Shown here: one piece after another, positions 1 to 11,700 of the stretch
Layout: each line of letters begins with the position of its first letter
How positions within the stretch are numbered: position 1 is the stretch's first letter
Assembly: GCA_023079485.1 (NCBI GenBank)
Contig: CM041084.1
Span: 14,970,609-15,034,608 of the forward strand
Reading direction: 5' to 3'
Source of the DNA: Archilochus colubris
Lineage: Eukaryota > Chordata > Aves > Apodiformes > Trochilidae
DNA: 64,000 bases
Program-made: the position numbers and the translations under genes
Notes under the pieces: model-generated
Seen by the model: the letters and a program-made list of their open reading frames with translations, nothing else
Databases searched by the model: none
Told to the model about the DNA's origin: nothing

Positions 1-168
1 ATCCCAGAGGAGGTGCAGAATGTGTGCAAACATGTGCACTGTTTTCTTAAGGACACCTGCCAGAGTCCTGCTGGTGAATCAAGCATAGGAAAATATTTGG
101 CACAAGCGGTGTCTCCAAAGATTTTCCTCCTTGTCAGTAGTGGAAAATACTCCTTTTTAGAGCATTTA

Positions 169-196
169 TTTTTTTTTTTTTTTTTTTTTTTTTTTT
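169..196. repeat. poly-T tract (28 T)
   Basis: An uninterrupted run of 28 T. No retroelement body is recognisable on either side, so I treat it as a simple repeat and not as the tail of a minus-strand retrocopy. Length is likely polymorphic or assembly-sensitive. Confidence 0.9.
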
Positions 197-360
197 GGTT
201 CTCTTTATATAAGTGAATGCATCTGTCTTTCCTTGCTGCAGTGCAGTGTCAAATAAGCATAGCCACTCGTGGTTTCTCACATCTCTCAGAGCACTTATCC
301 CATCTCATTTTAGTTCCTGCCTCAAGGTGAGTGGTGTGTGAACTGTTGTAATGCTGCACT

Positions 361-1310
361 CATAGAATCATAGAATCATAGAATTAGCCGGGTTGGAAGG
401 GACCTCAGAGATCATCTAGTCCAACCCTTGACCCACCGGAGCAGTTGCTAGACCATGGCACTGAGTGCCACATCCAGTCTTTTTTTAAATGTCTCCAGGG
501 ACGGAGAATCTACCACCTCCCGGGCAGTCCATTCCATAGCCCAATCACCCTCTCCGTGAAGAAATTCTTTCTAATATCTAACCTAAACCTCCCCTGGCAC
601 AACTTAAGACTGTGTCCTCTTGTCTTGTTGAAGGTCTCTGTGAAAAGAGTCCAGTTCCCACCTGCTACAGCCTCCTTTCAGGAGTTGTAGCAGCAATGAG
701 GTCTCCCCTGAGCCTCCTCTTCAGGCTGAACAGCCCAGCTCTCTCAGCCTCTCCTCATGGGCCTGTGCTCGAGTCCCTTCACCAGCTGGTTGCCCTCCTT
801 TGGACCTGTTCCAGGACCTCTACATCCTTCTTAAACTGAGGGGCCCAGAACTGGACACAGTACTCGAGGTGTGGCCTAACCAGCGCTGAGTACAGGGGAA
901 GAATCACCTCCCTGGACCTGCTGGTGACGCTGTTTTGATACATGCCAGGATGCCACTGGCCTTCTTGGACACCTGGGCACACTGCTGGCTCATGTTCAGT
1001 TTCTTGTCGATGCAGACTCCCAGGTCCCTTTCTGCCTGGCTGCTCTCCAGCCACTCTGTGCCCAGCCTGTAGCGCTGCATGGGGTTGTTGTGGCCAAAGT
1101 GCAGGACCCGGCACTTGGCCTTGTTGAACCTCATCCGTTGGAATCGCCCAGCTCTCTAGTCTGTCCAGGTCCCTCTGCAGAGCCCTCCTGCCTTCGAGTT
1201 GGTCCACACTTCCTCCCAGCTTGGTGTCATCTGCGAATTTGCTGATGATGGACTCAATCCCTTCGTCTAGGTTGTCGATAAAGATATTGAACAGAACTGG
1301 GCCCAATATC
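361..1310 (-). mobile_element. CR1 LINE, 5'-truncated, minus strand
   Basis: The left edge is three exact CATAGAAT octamers, the reverse complement of the ATTCTATG repeats that end avian CR1 elements, so the element's 3' end is at 361 and it reads leftwards. Then come the family's conserved 3' UTR (blocks such as GGTTGGAAGGGACCTC and ATCATCTAGTCCAACCC) and, from about 720 to 1306, the C-terminal part of the ORF2 reverse transcriptase. The copy stops near 1310, inside the reverse-transcriptase domain just upstream of the FADDTK motif. Such 5' truncation is normal for CR1 and follows incomplete reverse transcription. The well-kept reading frames suggest this is one of the younger copies here. 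It is the same subfamily type as the copy at 63279-63515, in opposite orientation. Confidence 0.96.
720..1306 (-). pseudogene. CR1 ORF2 reverse-transcriptase C-terminal remnant
   Basis: Reading from 1306 leftwards, the translation shows the reverse-transcriptase segment GPVLFNIFIDNLD followed by KFADDTKLGG. FADD is the catalytic aspartate pair of LINE polymerases. The frame shifts near 1140. A second frame then carries the block with [12 protein letters not shown] and LNMSQQCA (about 904-1134). The first frame resumes near 930 with [21 protein letters not shown] further shift near 785-790 leads into the C-terminal tail. At least three indels therefore break the frame, and the N-terminal endonuclease and the front of the polymerase are missing. 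The copy cannot encode a working enzyme. The CR1 assignment rests on these conserved blocks and is secure; exact break positions are approximate. Confidence 0.93.
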
Positions 1311-1739
1311 TATCTGCTCTATCTCTATCTGCTCTGTCCTGTGGTTCTGAGAGTTTACTTTGCCTCTAGAATACTTCTCCTAATTATTTTTTCATTTTTT
1401 AAATCCTTGGACTTTCCAACAAATGCATCTTATATGGCTTAAGAAATTTTAACCCATTGATGGGTACTGCTTTCACTTGCATACTCACTAATTGTGCTGA
1501 GGTGGTGGCATGGCATGCCTAGGATATTAATGAAAAAAGAATTAGCTTACTCAGGGAGGACAGGCAAGATTAGATGGGATGAGATATATCATTCTGCATT
1601 CAGTGGTTCTCGTGTGCTGGGAAATCCAGAATGTGCAGGAAGTTACAGTTTCTGAAAGGGCAAAAGGGGAAAAGAATATGAGTGTTTTGATTGCAAAGAT
1701 CTCAAAATATCAAACAAGGAAGACCTGAGGCTTTTTGTG
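1311..1739. other. Non-coding stretch between two CR1 copies
   Basis: It begins with a short duplication (ATCTGCTCTATCT-like units, about 1311-1338) at the truncation point of the CR1. The rest is AT-rich sequence with no gene or RNA signature that I can see. Its right part may belong to the degenerate plus-strand CR1, whose 5' limit I cannot fix. Confidence 0.5.
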
Positions 1740-2920
1740 TCCAAAAAGCAGAATCAGCCAAAGGATGAGAATTTATATTAATCAGGGATTTCAACAATCA
1801 GATAGTCAGTAGTGAAAGAAGCAACAGTACACCAATGTCCACTGAGTTCCTGGAATTACTGGCTATGCTGTTTAAAAAGTGGAGTTAGAAAGAGTTAGAA
1901 AATGGTCTCGTCTGTATTTGATGCTAAGCAGTAAAGAAATATGGAAGAGTGTAAAGGTGAAAGATAACATTAGAGTCATGAGGTAACTTTGGAGTCACAA
2001 GGTATATGGTCCTTGGAAAGGAAATGAAGAGCACAAAAAGGTGATGGTCTGGAAGTGTGGAGGCTTCAATAAACTGCTAGATACCTGATAGCTAAGGGAA
2101 CATAGCTATATGTACTAAAGACAGCTGTAAATTTCTCAAAGATAGGTTTCTAGAAACAGTAATACACATTGATCGACATCAGAGAAACTATGGACAGTTA
2201 GAAAAGAGACCAAACTGGTTAAGCTATGATCATTCATAATACATGCCGAAAGGCAGTAAAATGAAACCAAGACAGGTTACTCAGGCCATTGAGAAAAAAG
2301 TAGCCTCACCATGTAGGATCAAATCTATGCTTTGTCAGAATTTCTGATTCTGTTTTTTCTGATCCAAAATTAGATTCAAAGAGAATGAGGTATGAGGCCA
2401 ACATGTTCAGCATTAATGAGGGTGGATCCAAGAAAAGTGATGGTTTCTACTAAAAAATGAAAGGAAGCTATAAAGCCAAGAAGGCTGAAGTAGATAATTT
2501 TTTATCAGTTTTCACCAAAATGATCAGCTCTGAGCAGCTGTGCTGCACAGTTAAGACTAACAGTTGCAGGGATTAAAAAAGAGAATAGCTAAAGAAATTC
2601 TTAGACAACATTAGATCCTTTCAGATCAGTTGCACATGCTTGATAAACTCCATCTGTGGATGGCACAAAGCCTTGGTTAGAAAACTACCCACAAAAAAAA
2701 ATATGTATCAGCAGTTCTCTGTTACAGTGCAGATATATTTTGGGAAGACTTCCACAGATATCTCTTCTGGATCATTTTCTGCTTGATGTCTTTTCTGAGG
2801 ACCTGTTTAATGCAATACGTTTAATAACTGATGATATGTAGCTGGAGGGACTGCAGATGGACTGCCCAATGGGATTAGAATTCAAAATTAGCTTGAAGAA
2901 GTTTATTGAATAAATCACCT

Positions 2921-3034
2921 GAAAAAAACCCCAACAAACCAAAAAAACCAGAACCAAACAGAACAAAAACCAACCCAACCCAACCCAAAAAAACCCCTCA
3001 ACCAACCAACCAAAACAAAACCAGAAAGAAAATT
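2921..3034. repeat. A/C-rich low-complexity insert inside CR1
   Basis: About 110 bases made almost only of A and C (AACCC-, CCAAA- and AACCA-type units) with a single T. The stretch interrupts the old CR1 copy between recognisable coding blocks, so it expanded or was inserted after the element landed. The open frames across it, rich in K, N, P, T and Q, are compositional. Confidence 0.85.
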
Positions 3035-3373
3035 AACAGGGACCAGTGCAAAACACTGTGCCTGGGCAAGTATGATCACCTGAGCAAATACGTGTTGCAG
3101 AGGCACCTGGCTACCTGTCAGCTCTTTAGATAGGAGTCTGGAGTTGCAATGGGTCCCAAGGTGAGCAGGACTCAACACAGCCATGATGTTTCAAAAGGCA
3201 GAATCAACAATGGGTTGGGTAAACGGGAGAATAAGTTAGAAAGCACAGGAAAGTTTTTGCCAGCTCTATTCAGCCTTGCTAGGGCACCATCTGGAACAAC
3301 ATACACAGTTTTAACCAATGTCCACCAAAAAAGCTCAGAAACTAGTGAAGAACAATCCAACAGAGACCAACAT

Positions 3374-3412
3374 GAAGTTGGTCTATTAGTTTTTGAAGTT
3401 GGTATTAGTTTT
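3374..3412. repeat. Short imperfect tandem duplication
   Basis: GAAGTTGGTCTATTAGTTTT is followed one base later by GAAGTTGGTATTAGTTTT. This is a local duplication of about 20 bases inside the old CR1 copy, with a two-base difference. Confidence 0.75.
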
Positions 3413-6400
3413 AGGAAACTCCACCTGGGAGGAAAGACTAAGAGAAATGTGCTTGCACAGCCTAATCAACATGGATAGAAGATAGAGGGTAAAGGAAATA
3501 CACACAATAACTGTTCTCAAATAGATACAGATATATATAAATATGTATGTGTAAATATTTATATACATAAAGAAATTTTTGTTGGCTTAGACTATAGCAT
3601 TTTTAAATTTTAGCATTAAGTAAAACTTGCTAGTGGTAAAGTAGTAGAGAGTTAGATTAGATTGTCTGTGAGTAGGGAAATTATAGAATTTCCATCACAG
3701 GAGGTTTTTAGGAACAGCTGAGACAGACAGCCATCAACTGAGAAATAGCTTTTCCCACTACTGAATGAAGAGGTGAGCTACATGATCTCTTGACTACCTT
3801 TTTAGCTGTATGTTTAATTTTATGGAACTGTGCTCCATTTATCATTCAATTTTCCAATTTGTTCACATGCTCGCTGTTGGGGGAGTTCATTACTCATAGA
3901 CTCAAATCTGACTTGTTTATCACTTCCTTTCTGTGGATTTTTAGTGCTAAAAAATCACAATGGTTCTGCTTTGCCTACTACATTGCTGTGGTCCTTAAAA
4001 TTCAAAACTATACCACCTGCTTTTGGGTTTATAACCCATGCATTTTTTATGGCAGCATTTTTCACTGATCCTGGGAAAAAAATAATCCTCTGAACTGGAA
4101 GTGCTGCCCTTTTCATTCCTGCCGGGCACCCTTTCCTGACACTTGGAAACTCTTACACAGTGGTGCTGTTCTTTTGGTTTTGCATCTTATTCCATGGATC
4201 AGTATTATTTTCCATATATTTTCACAGAGTACAGTTCCATAGACTATTTTTAGGGATGCTAATTCTTAGCATCAGTCTAGACTAGGTAACTTCTTTTTCG
4301 TGGTCAAACCTGTTGTAACTAATAAATACAATTAGGAAGGATGGACTGGGTCACTGCTTCTATCTCAACCTATGCTGCCATTCCCAGATAGATTATATTG
4401 AAAAAGTACTTGAGAAAAAACCAGAGTATTTTGAAACAAGATTAATGGTAAGTACATTCAAAATTTTAAGGTGATGGGTGTTTGTCCTTCACAATATAAA
4501 GAGGACTGTTATTAGAATGGTGAAGGGTAGTGGCAGGAGTACACAGCTTGGATGCAAATTCATGGTACAGGGACAGATTTTGTTCAACTTTAAATTTTCA
4601 TTGCAGTTAAGTTGCAAGGTAAGAAAGAGAATCAGTAGGATTTGATGACTGAAGCCAGCTCCTCCTTTTTTCCTTTACTCCACTCTTCTTAGCAATTCAT
4701 TCTTAGGGATTTTGACTGGTGCTGAATTTCCCTAGCAGCAGAGTTCATATGTACTTGATTACTTACACGTGAGACAATTTAACCATGCAAACCTCATATG
4801 TGAGAGATTAGCTGAGGGCAAAGTAGGGCTCTTAAACTCTTAATGTAAGTATGGTCATGACAGTCCAGTTTGATTAAATTGGAACTTTTCACTTACAAAA
4901 ATACAGATTTAATTCTACTAATTTTAAATGTGTCAAAAAAGAAAGGGTACTTATTTCACTCAGCACATACTGTCTGCACATTTGTCTCCCTGAGGGGAAC
5001 AATGAACAAACCCTGCATGGAAAAAATAAACTATTACATTTCCTGTACATCATTCATCTTCTGATACTTGCAACTGTTATGGATACATCTGCATGATTTC
5101 TAAAAATCTTATTATACCTCCTCTAGAGAAATGAGGTTAGAGATACCAAGTTTTATTTGAGAGGCAAGACATACTCTTTGTCTGCATTAAGATAAAATAT
5201 ATTTAGAAGTGTTAGAAGTTCTTTTATTTCCTAAAAACATAAAAAATAGCAATTGTAATGTCATGCAAATGTTCTTCAAGATACTTTTGCCATCTTTTTC
5301 ATGTTGTAACAGCTTCTCCAATGACCATGGTTTTCATGCTTAATTTTTATGTTTATCATCAGTCATGCAGTTCCAATTGACGTATGATTTGATTTTTCTG
5401 CTACATAAACCAATTTTACATCAGTGTAGTTCCAGTAACTGGGGTTACTCACACCATAAGAAAAGCACCAAGTCCTTTTTTATTTCCTTCAGTTTTTCTT
5501 TCCTGAAGTTCTCAGGCCAGATTCTTAGCTTACTTTATTATTCTTTGTGGTCTTCAGTCCAGCTCTGTTGACACTGTATTGGCAAAATTTGCTCTTCATT
5601 GTTACAAGTTAACTTTAAAATCGGTCAGTTCAAATTTCTGCTGTTCTACTTTTACTGAAATTTTTCCTCTGGGTTGGACATTCTGAGTTCTTCCTGCCTT
5701 TGTGGGCACCATTTGTTTTGATAAAATAACTTATGTGAAATTTCAGGCCTAACCAGCAAGATTGCTCCCTAAAAAGAGTTTCCTTGAAATCAATGGCAGG
5801 CCTTAAGAAATCTGGTTTATACATTTTATGTGATGTGATAAATTACCACTGCACTGTATTAAGAGTTTATACTGAGGGTGATTCAGTTGGATGGTATCAA
5901 CTGGTCTACCCACCAGCTATAAATCCTTTCTCTTCTGCCTCACTTCTGCCTCACAGAGAGGGGAAAAAAGCCAAGTAGATTCCTGACCAGTTCTGCCTTC
6001 AGTAACACAGAGAACAGCCCCACAGGTGTGTACAGAGACTGAGAAAGTGTCCAACCATCACTCCTTTATAATTGCTTACAATTTAAAGGCCAGTCAGCAG
6101 GAGGAACAGGAAGAGAAAAGGTCACAAGAGGACAGAGTCCATGGCCAGCATCAGGTTTCAGTGTAGGGACCATAAGAGAGAAAATGAAAAACATTTGGAC
6201 TTAATTAAGGCACTAATCTGGAAAAATGAGGAACAGTTGAAAGCTGCAGAGTTGGGGCATTGTACAAACTTCTTTTCTTGATTACAAAGTAACCTCTCAG
6301 TAGCTTCTGCTACTAAGAATAAGGAAGAAAGGGACTGGTAGAAACTATGGCTCTAAGGTCTACCCTGGGGCACCGTTTCTTTTTTTTATAGTGCAGTAGC

Positions 6401-6630
6401 ATCAATAAAGGCAGAGGAGAGAGTACAATAAGAAAGGGGTCTGGGAGAAAAAGGCATCCATTGCTTAGAGCTTTGCTCCCCAGTGGATAGTGCTTTCACA
6501 TCTTTGACAATATGTATTTCTCCCTAGAAGTAGCTTTTCAGATGTCATCTTAAATTTTCTGCTAGAAAATTCTCCTTGTGCTTATTGTAGTATATAAATA
6601 GCAGGTAAATCTTGAGTTATATAAAATAAC

Positions 6631-6652
6631 ATATATATATATATATATATAT
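6631..6652. repeat. (AT)11 microsatellite
   Basis: Eleven uninterrupted AT units, followed about 20 bases downstream by an A-rich segment (6670-6705) with K/N/Q-type codons. Confidence 0.95.
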
Positions 6653-8270
6653 TTGCTTGTATTTATCTAAAAACAAAAAGTAAAAATAAAAAAACAAAAA
6701 AACAGTTGTGAGGACAGATGCACAAAATGAGAGGAAAGAAAAAGATGCTGGAGTCCCTTCTGTCCTTAGTAAATCTGCACTACAGCTTTAATTATCTAAA
6801 GGCAGGGGTATCTGAGTTAGTTACAGTACTTTGTCTGGATAAGACAGTGCTGTTACACTCAGTGGCCTGCCCATACTTCAACATGAAAAGCACACTAGGA
6901 AAAAACTACAGTTCTGGGAATCCCAGACAGGCAGACACTGAACATGCTCAGCCTCAAAGACTTTCAGCTGCTGTGAATAGGTGTAGCTATTCATCCAAGT
7001 AATGCTGTGCTGCTCAGTATAGCATTGGCATAAATTTACCCATTAGAAACCACATAGATATGTATGAGAATGTTGAATAAACAGGAATTCCAGTTAGATT
7101 GGGGTTAAAATGGATGCTGAATGTGTCCAAATGCATAACTTAGTTTTTGTCTTTATATCTAAAACAAAGATTAAGGAAAGTATATCTTCTTCATCTGCAG
7201 GGACTAAAACATTTGCCATAGGACTGGGTAAGCATGCCTTATACAAAGCTTTCTATGGAAAGGCAGATTTCTAGCTCAGGATTTAGAGGGATGAATGCTT
7301 GTGTGGAGGGAAAGGGGGACACAACAATTAATATTTTACATCAGCTGTCTTCTGCCTTTTAGAATCACATTTCATGAAGGGACAAGTAATTTTCAGTATA
7401 GTTATATTAAAAGCCAGATGTTAAGCTCTTTGTCCCATTCTAGTTACCATCTGCAACTTCTCAGCTTTACCAGTTTAAGGAGCTCTATGGCCACATCCTT
7501 AACTACAGAAAGCTCGCTCCTCTAAGGAAAGAATGATGACTTCTATGCTATAGGGGTATGGCCCTCAGTCCATGTATGTCCCCAGCTCAGTGTGGGCCCT
7601 GATTCCCCCATGCATTGCTTTCTATGCAGTTGCCTGGCAAAGCAGTTGCAAACTGCCCATAGAAAACTGCTCAAGTACCTGATAGTATCTTGCATCTATG
7701 TAGCATTGTAAGTTTAATACTTAAAGAAAAGGTAGTGCAGAATCAAAGCAACTTCTTGCTCCCTCACACAGCATACAGGAAAAGGATGGAGCACTAATGT
7801 CTAATGAGGTAAATAATTATGTAATAACATGATATTAATAATTGAGAAAAATTAAATATAGATTATTTTTGATAGAAAGATGTATTATTTGTTAAGGAGA
7901 CTTGGAAGTCTGTGGGTCTCACAGGGTTCTTTTAAAATTACATTTTGTGGCAATTCTTTCTTAAAATGGCTGTGGCATGCAGCAAATAGTACAGTTACTC
8001 CTTTGAAAAAAAATCTGTGTCTGCAGTGGTATGGAAATAAAATCCTACATTAAAGAGTACAGCACAAGTTAGCTCTGACCCACAGACAAAGCATATTTAT
8101 GTGAGGATGTGTGTGGAGTTTTTCCTAAGCAATGTTTTCCCATTTGTTTCTTTTTGAATTGCAAGTATTTTCTCAACTCTTGTTTTCCCATCACTGGTGA
8201 AATATGTTCCTTTTCAACCTCAGCAGAGTACTGCTCAGATGAACTGAAAGCTCCAAGCTTGCTGTTGAAG

Positions 8271-8318
8271 GCAGACAGTGCTTTAAGCAGACAGTTGTAG
8301 CAGACAGTGCTTTAAGCA
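8271..8318. repeat. 19-bp direct repeat, 29-bp period
   Basis: GCAGACAGTGCTTTAAGCA occurs at 8271-8289 and again, identical, at 8300-8318, separated by GACAGTTGTA. This is a recent-looking local duplication. Confidence 0.9.
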
Positions 8319-11300
8319 CCTTGCATGGTTCACTAGAAGCTGGTAGAGCTTATTCTGGTACCATTTAATCCAGATTTATGCCAATGGAGCACCTGTAGGT
8401 AAAATCCAGGTCTTCTGAACTCAGGGCCAAGACTGACTCCAAGGATGGCCAAATAAAATCACTTTACAGAGAAAACATTGGAAATACCAATGTTATTTAC
8501 ACATTTGACCTAGGCCAAGTGATTTAATTGTTGATGAATTTCAGTAAAGTGCATTCCATCTCATGCCATTAAAATCAACCAAGTTAATCTTGTTTTACAC
8601 ATGTAGCATTGAGATCAGTATTTTTCTAAAGATTCTTTTTATTCAATCAGGTATAAAGAAGTGAAATTAAGATTCTTATTTGCAGTTCAAGAAGGACATA
8701 AAACCAAGAGTAGATGTGGGGAGAAAGGAGGATTACAGTGACGTTCTCCAGTGTCCAGCCTACTGGGGAGCAGCTTCTGGTGCCACCGCCTCTGCCAGCC
8801 TGTATATTTATGTTTCTTTTCCAAGTCTCATCAAGGAAGCTTCTGACATTTACTATGCCATTTACTTCTGCCAGTTACAGAAAAATACCAAATGGATTTT
8901 CTACTGATTTTTAGCTCTTGAAAGGGTTGGCAATATTTTAATGTTTGCAAGTGGCACCTGTGCCAGCTAGGGAATTCCTTGTTGTTTTTTTTAACTTCTA
9001 CTGTTGTCTGAAGCAAATCTAGCCATAGGTACCAGACAATTATTATTAATGCCCTACCATGCAGCATGTGGACTGCTGCAGAGGGTCTGGGCTCAGTCCT
9101 GTCCTTCAGAAGTAGTGCTTTAAGTTCTATCTGAGAGCCACCGAACACAAACATACAGAAGGCATTGTTGGAGCAAATGAAGCAGAAAAGGTGCTCCCAA
9201 AAATCAGTGGACACAAATATCTCTCCTCTGCTTTCTGAAGAGATGCCAGTTCCTCCTGTGTATACACCTGGCAGAGCAGCACAGCTCAAAGAAACATCTC
9301 AATCTTCCATGGCAACAAGCCCAGAAGTTGATTTGCCAGCCCCAGCCTGGTTAACTAGCAGGCAGTAAGTAGGAGTAGCCAGCTTCCCAAAGAGCAAGAC
9401 CAATCTTACTTTTCTGCATTGTATACAACTTTCCCATTGCTGCTGTGGTGCTGCAGCTCCTAGGTGACTTCTTGGACAATAATTTCTAGGAAATATCATT
9501 TGCCTTTCTGAAAATCTGTTAGGAGGCCCAGTCATCCTGGTTTTGATTCACCACCTATCCCAGAAGCCCTGCTAGCTGGCTGAGTCTACATGGATGCCTC
9601 ATGCCATGTGCAGTGATTCCAGAAAAATAGCCTTCACCTTCCTGCTCCTTCTCCATTAAGGATATTCCCTTGTCCTCAGAAGCCCTATGAAATAGCACTG
9701 CCAAATCAGTCAGCTTGCATGCCTGCCAGTGCATGGATACTCTGATAGACACACTTGTGGCACTCAGCAGGATCTCCTACACTGCCTGTATGTGGGTCAA
9801 AAGAGGCACTGGCAGAATCGTTAGGTGCTAGCAGAAGAATTTATGGGAGTTGTTAGTTTTAAGCCCAGTCTGTAAATTCCTGTAATTTCTGGTAGGCATC
9901 CTAGAAATCACCATTAGAAAAACCAATTTGGAAGAGCTTTATGGAATACTGAAGGACTTATTCCTACAGATGTAGAACTGTAGAGACTATATGATTAACA
10001 AAAAAAGCATCTTGACTGTGGGGGAAAAAAAAAAAGTGGGATGGGTACACTTCTGGTTTACACACTTTAAGTACTGCACTTTCAATGAATGAACAAACTA
10101 AACCAATGGAACAACCCCAAGAAGATTCATCCAGGAATTTCCCACAGATGTCCCCCATGGCATGCCTACTCTTTGCATCTTTCCTGTCTACTGTTTAGTA
10201 AAAAGGACTGCTAATTTTGTACTCTTTGTTCTTCAGATTGTTTCAGTTAAGAGTACCCCTACAGAAACTTTGTTTCTTTCCCTCTTCTCCTGAGAGAAAA
10301 ATTAAAACAGTCCTTTTCCCATGTTCTGGTTTTGTACTGTACATATTCTGGCATCCTGAATTTTACCAATGCAAATGCAGATACATGTTCTCTCTGCATG
10401 GGGGAAAGATGTAGTGATTTATAAATAATATGGATCATGCTTTGGTGTATGTCCCGAGCTAAATATATTAAAAATGACAGTTACGAATGCAAAAACATCT
10501 CCTGAAAAATTAACATACTCTATCCTGTGACATTTTTCTTTATGCACCTTCATTTGGCTTAGTATGCTATGCACAAAAGCATCAGATCCACAATCATTAG
10601 TGACAGTAACTAAACTTCAGCTTTTACCTCTGGTTCCTAAGGTTGTTTGTTTGTTTAATTTTTTATTTCAACAGAAATCTGGATAAATTTTCAAGCTACT
10701 TCATCTATCTAGGACTACAGTTACGTCTTAAAAGCTGAAGATCTTGTACTGAGTGTCAATATCAATTAATTAGTGGTTCTTTAAATAACCTTTTTGTGTG
10801 ACATGGGAAAAAAACTGACATTAGCAAAACTTATGCTTTCTCCTTGTTCATTCCAGGTGAAAATCAAATTTTGACTCCCTCACACTCAGTTTGTCTTTCA
10901 GATGTGTAACTTACACCTATTACATTTCATCTCTACATATGATGCTCTGACTCACAGTTGCATGTCACTGAAATGATCTAATGTGCATGCCCACGAATTA
11001 GAAGATAGCTCTTGCTTTTTAAAAATTAAATAAACAGTGGGAAAATGTTATCATCATTATCAAAAAGAGCTTTACTGAATTATTCCTTTGAATATAGTAT
11101 GAAATGTCCAACTTTAAATCTCAGTAACTCAAGCATGAACAAATGGTCTAATAAAGCACTATTTCTGACCAAAGTTACACCCATTGCAGTGCCCTATCTC
11201 CCAATAGATACATAGGGAAAAGTATTACAAGAAAAGCGTATTTCAGTAATTCTTTGGAACACTCTCCCACCTTCCACAGTTTGTGGCCCTGGGAATACCT

Positions 11301-11322
11301 TCTTAAAAAAAATGTATATATT

Positions 11323-11352
11323 GATATGGTGATATTAATATCACACCATATC
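11323..11352. repeat. AT-rich 30-bp palindrome beside a CR1 3' end
   Basis: The arm GATATGGTGATATT (11323-11336) faces AATATCACACCATATC (11337-11352). The arms pair completely apart from a two-base CA insertion, with no loop. The palindrome ends seven bases before the 3' terminus of the CR1 at 11359. Confidence 0.85.
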
Positions 11353-11358
11353 ATACCA

Positions 11359-11700
11359 TCATAGAATCATAGAAAATTAGGGGTTGGAAGGGACCTCAAA
11401 AGATCATCTAGTCCAATCCCCCTGCCAGAGCTGGGTCACCTACAGCAGGCTGCACAGAAACGTGTCCAGGTGGGTTTTGAATGTCTCCAGGGAAGGAAAC
11501 CCCACAACCTCCCCTGGCAGCCTGTCCCAGTGCTCTGTCAACCTCACAGTGAAAAAATTCTTCCTTATACTTATATGCAAACACCTATGCTCCAGTTTAT
11601 AACCATTGCCCCTTGCCCTACTGTTAGTCACCCCTGAGAAAAGGCTGACTCCATCCTCCTGGCACTCACCCCTTACATATTTATAAACATTAATGAGGTA
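11359..11700 (-). mobile_element. CR1 LINE 3' end, minus strand
   Basis: It starts with CATAGAATCATAGAAA-type terminal repeats and the GGTTGGAAGGGACCTCA block, then CAGAAACGTGTCCAGGTGGG and the CTCCAGGGAAGGAAACC segment typical of the CR1 3' UTR. Only about 340 bases are kept; the copy is truncated at its 5' side near 11700, where AT-rich unique sequence resumes. The internal text (the CAGCAGGCTGCACAGAAACG segment) differs from the copies at 361 and 63279, so it is a different CR1 subfamily. No coding capacity is left. Confidence 0.94.

Larger units (their letters stand above)
1740..3825 (+). mobile_element. Old, degenerate CR1 LINE, plus strand
   Basis: The sequence follows the CR1 ORF2 order on the plus strand with many indels. 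Near 1780-1800 a translation resembling the endonuclease block (RDFNNQ for the usual GDFN) is visible. About 1840-2250 matches the endonuclease-to-polymerase linker. About 2490-2530 corresponds to the segment reading like NFLSVFT. About 3040-3130 matches the post-FADD block (KTLCLGKYDHLSKY), and 3425-3445 the GGKTKRNVLAQPNQHG-like C-terminal region. About 3660-3825 matches the 3' UTR and ends in decayed ATTCTATG-type repeats. The reverse-transcriptase core between about 2600 and 2880 is largely lost or unrecognisable. Divergence is far higher than in the copy at 361-1310, so this is an old insertion. The 5' limit is uncertain by about 100 bases. Confidence 0.8.
3826..11322. other. Non-coding single-copy stretch
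   Basis: No exon, RNA gene or recognised interspersed repeat could be supported in this 7.5 kb, apart from the small repeats listed separately. Both strands are stop-rich. The longest frame (8831-9289 minus, 152 codons without a convincing start) does not resemble a family I know. Base composition is mixed; about 9060-9300 and 9400-9800 are somewhat richer in G+C and could hold old repeat or conserved non-coding sequence. Confidence 0.55.

Noticed and set aside
169..196. Poly-T (and similar tracts at 19939, 51734, 56647) as tails of minus-strand processed genes
   Set aside because: No coding-like sequence or target-site duplication is visible beside any of them.
2906..3133. Frame rich in K, N, P, T and Q
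   Set aside because: Produced by the A/C-only low-complexity tract inside the old CR1 copy.
8831..9289. 152-codon frame on the minus strand
   Set aside because: No convincing start, no recognisable motif and ordinary composition. A frame of this size is expected by chance in 64 kb when non-ATG starts are allowed.
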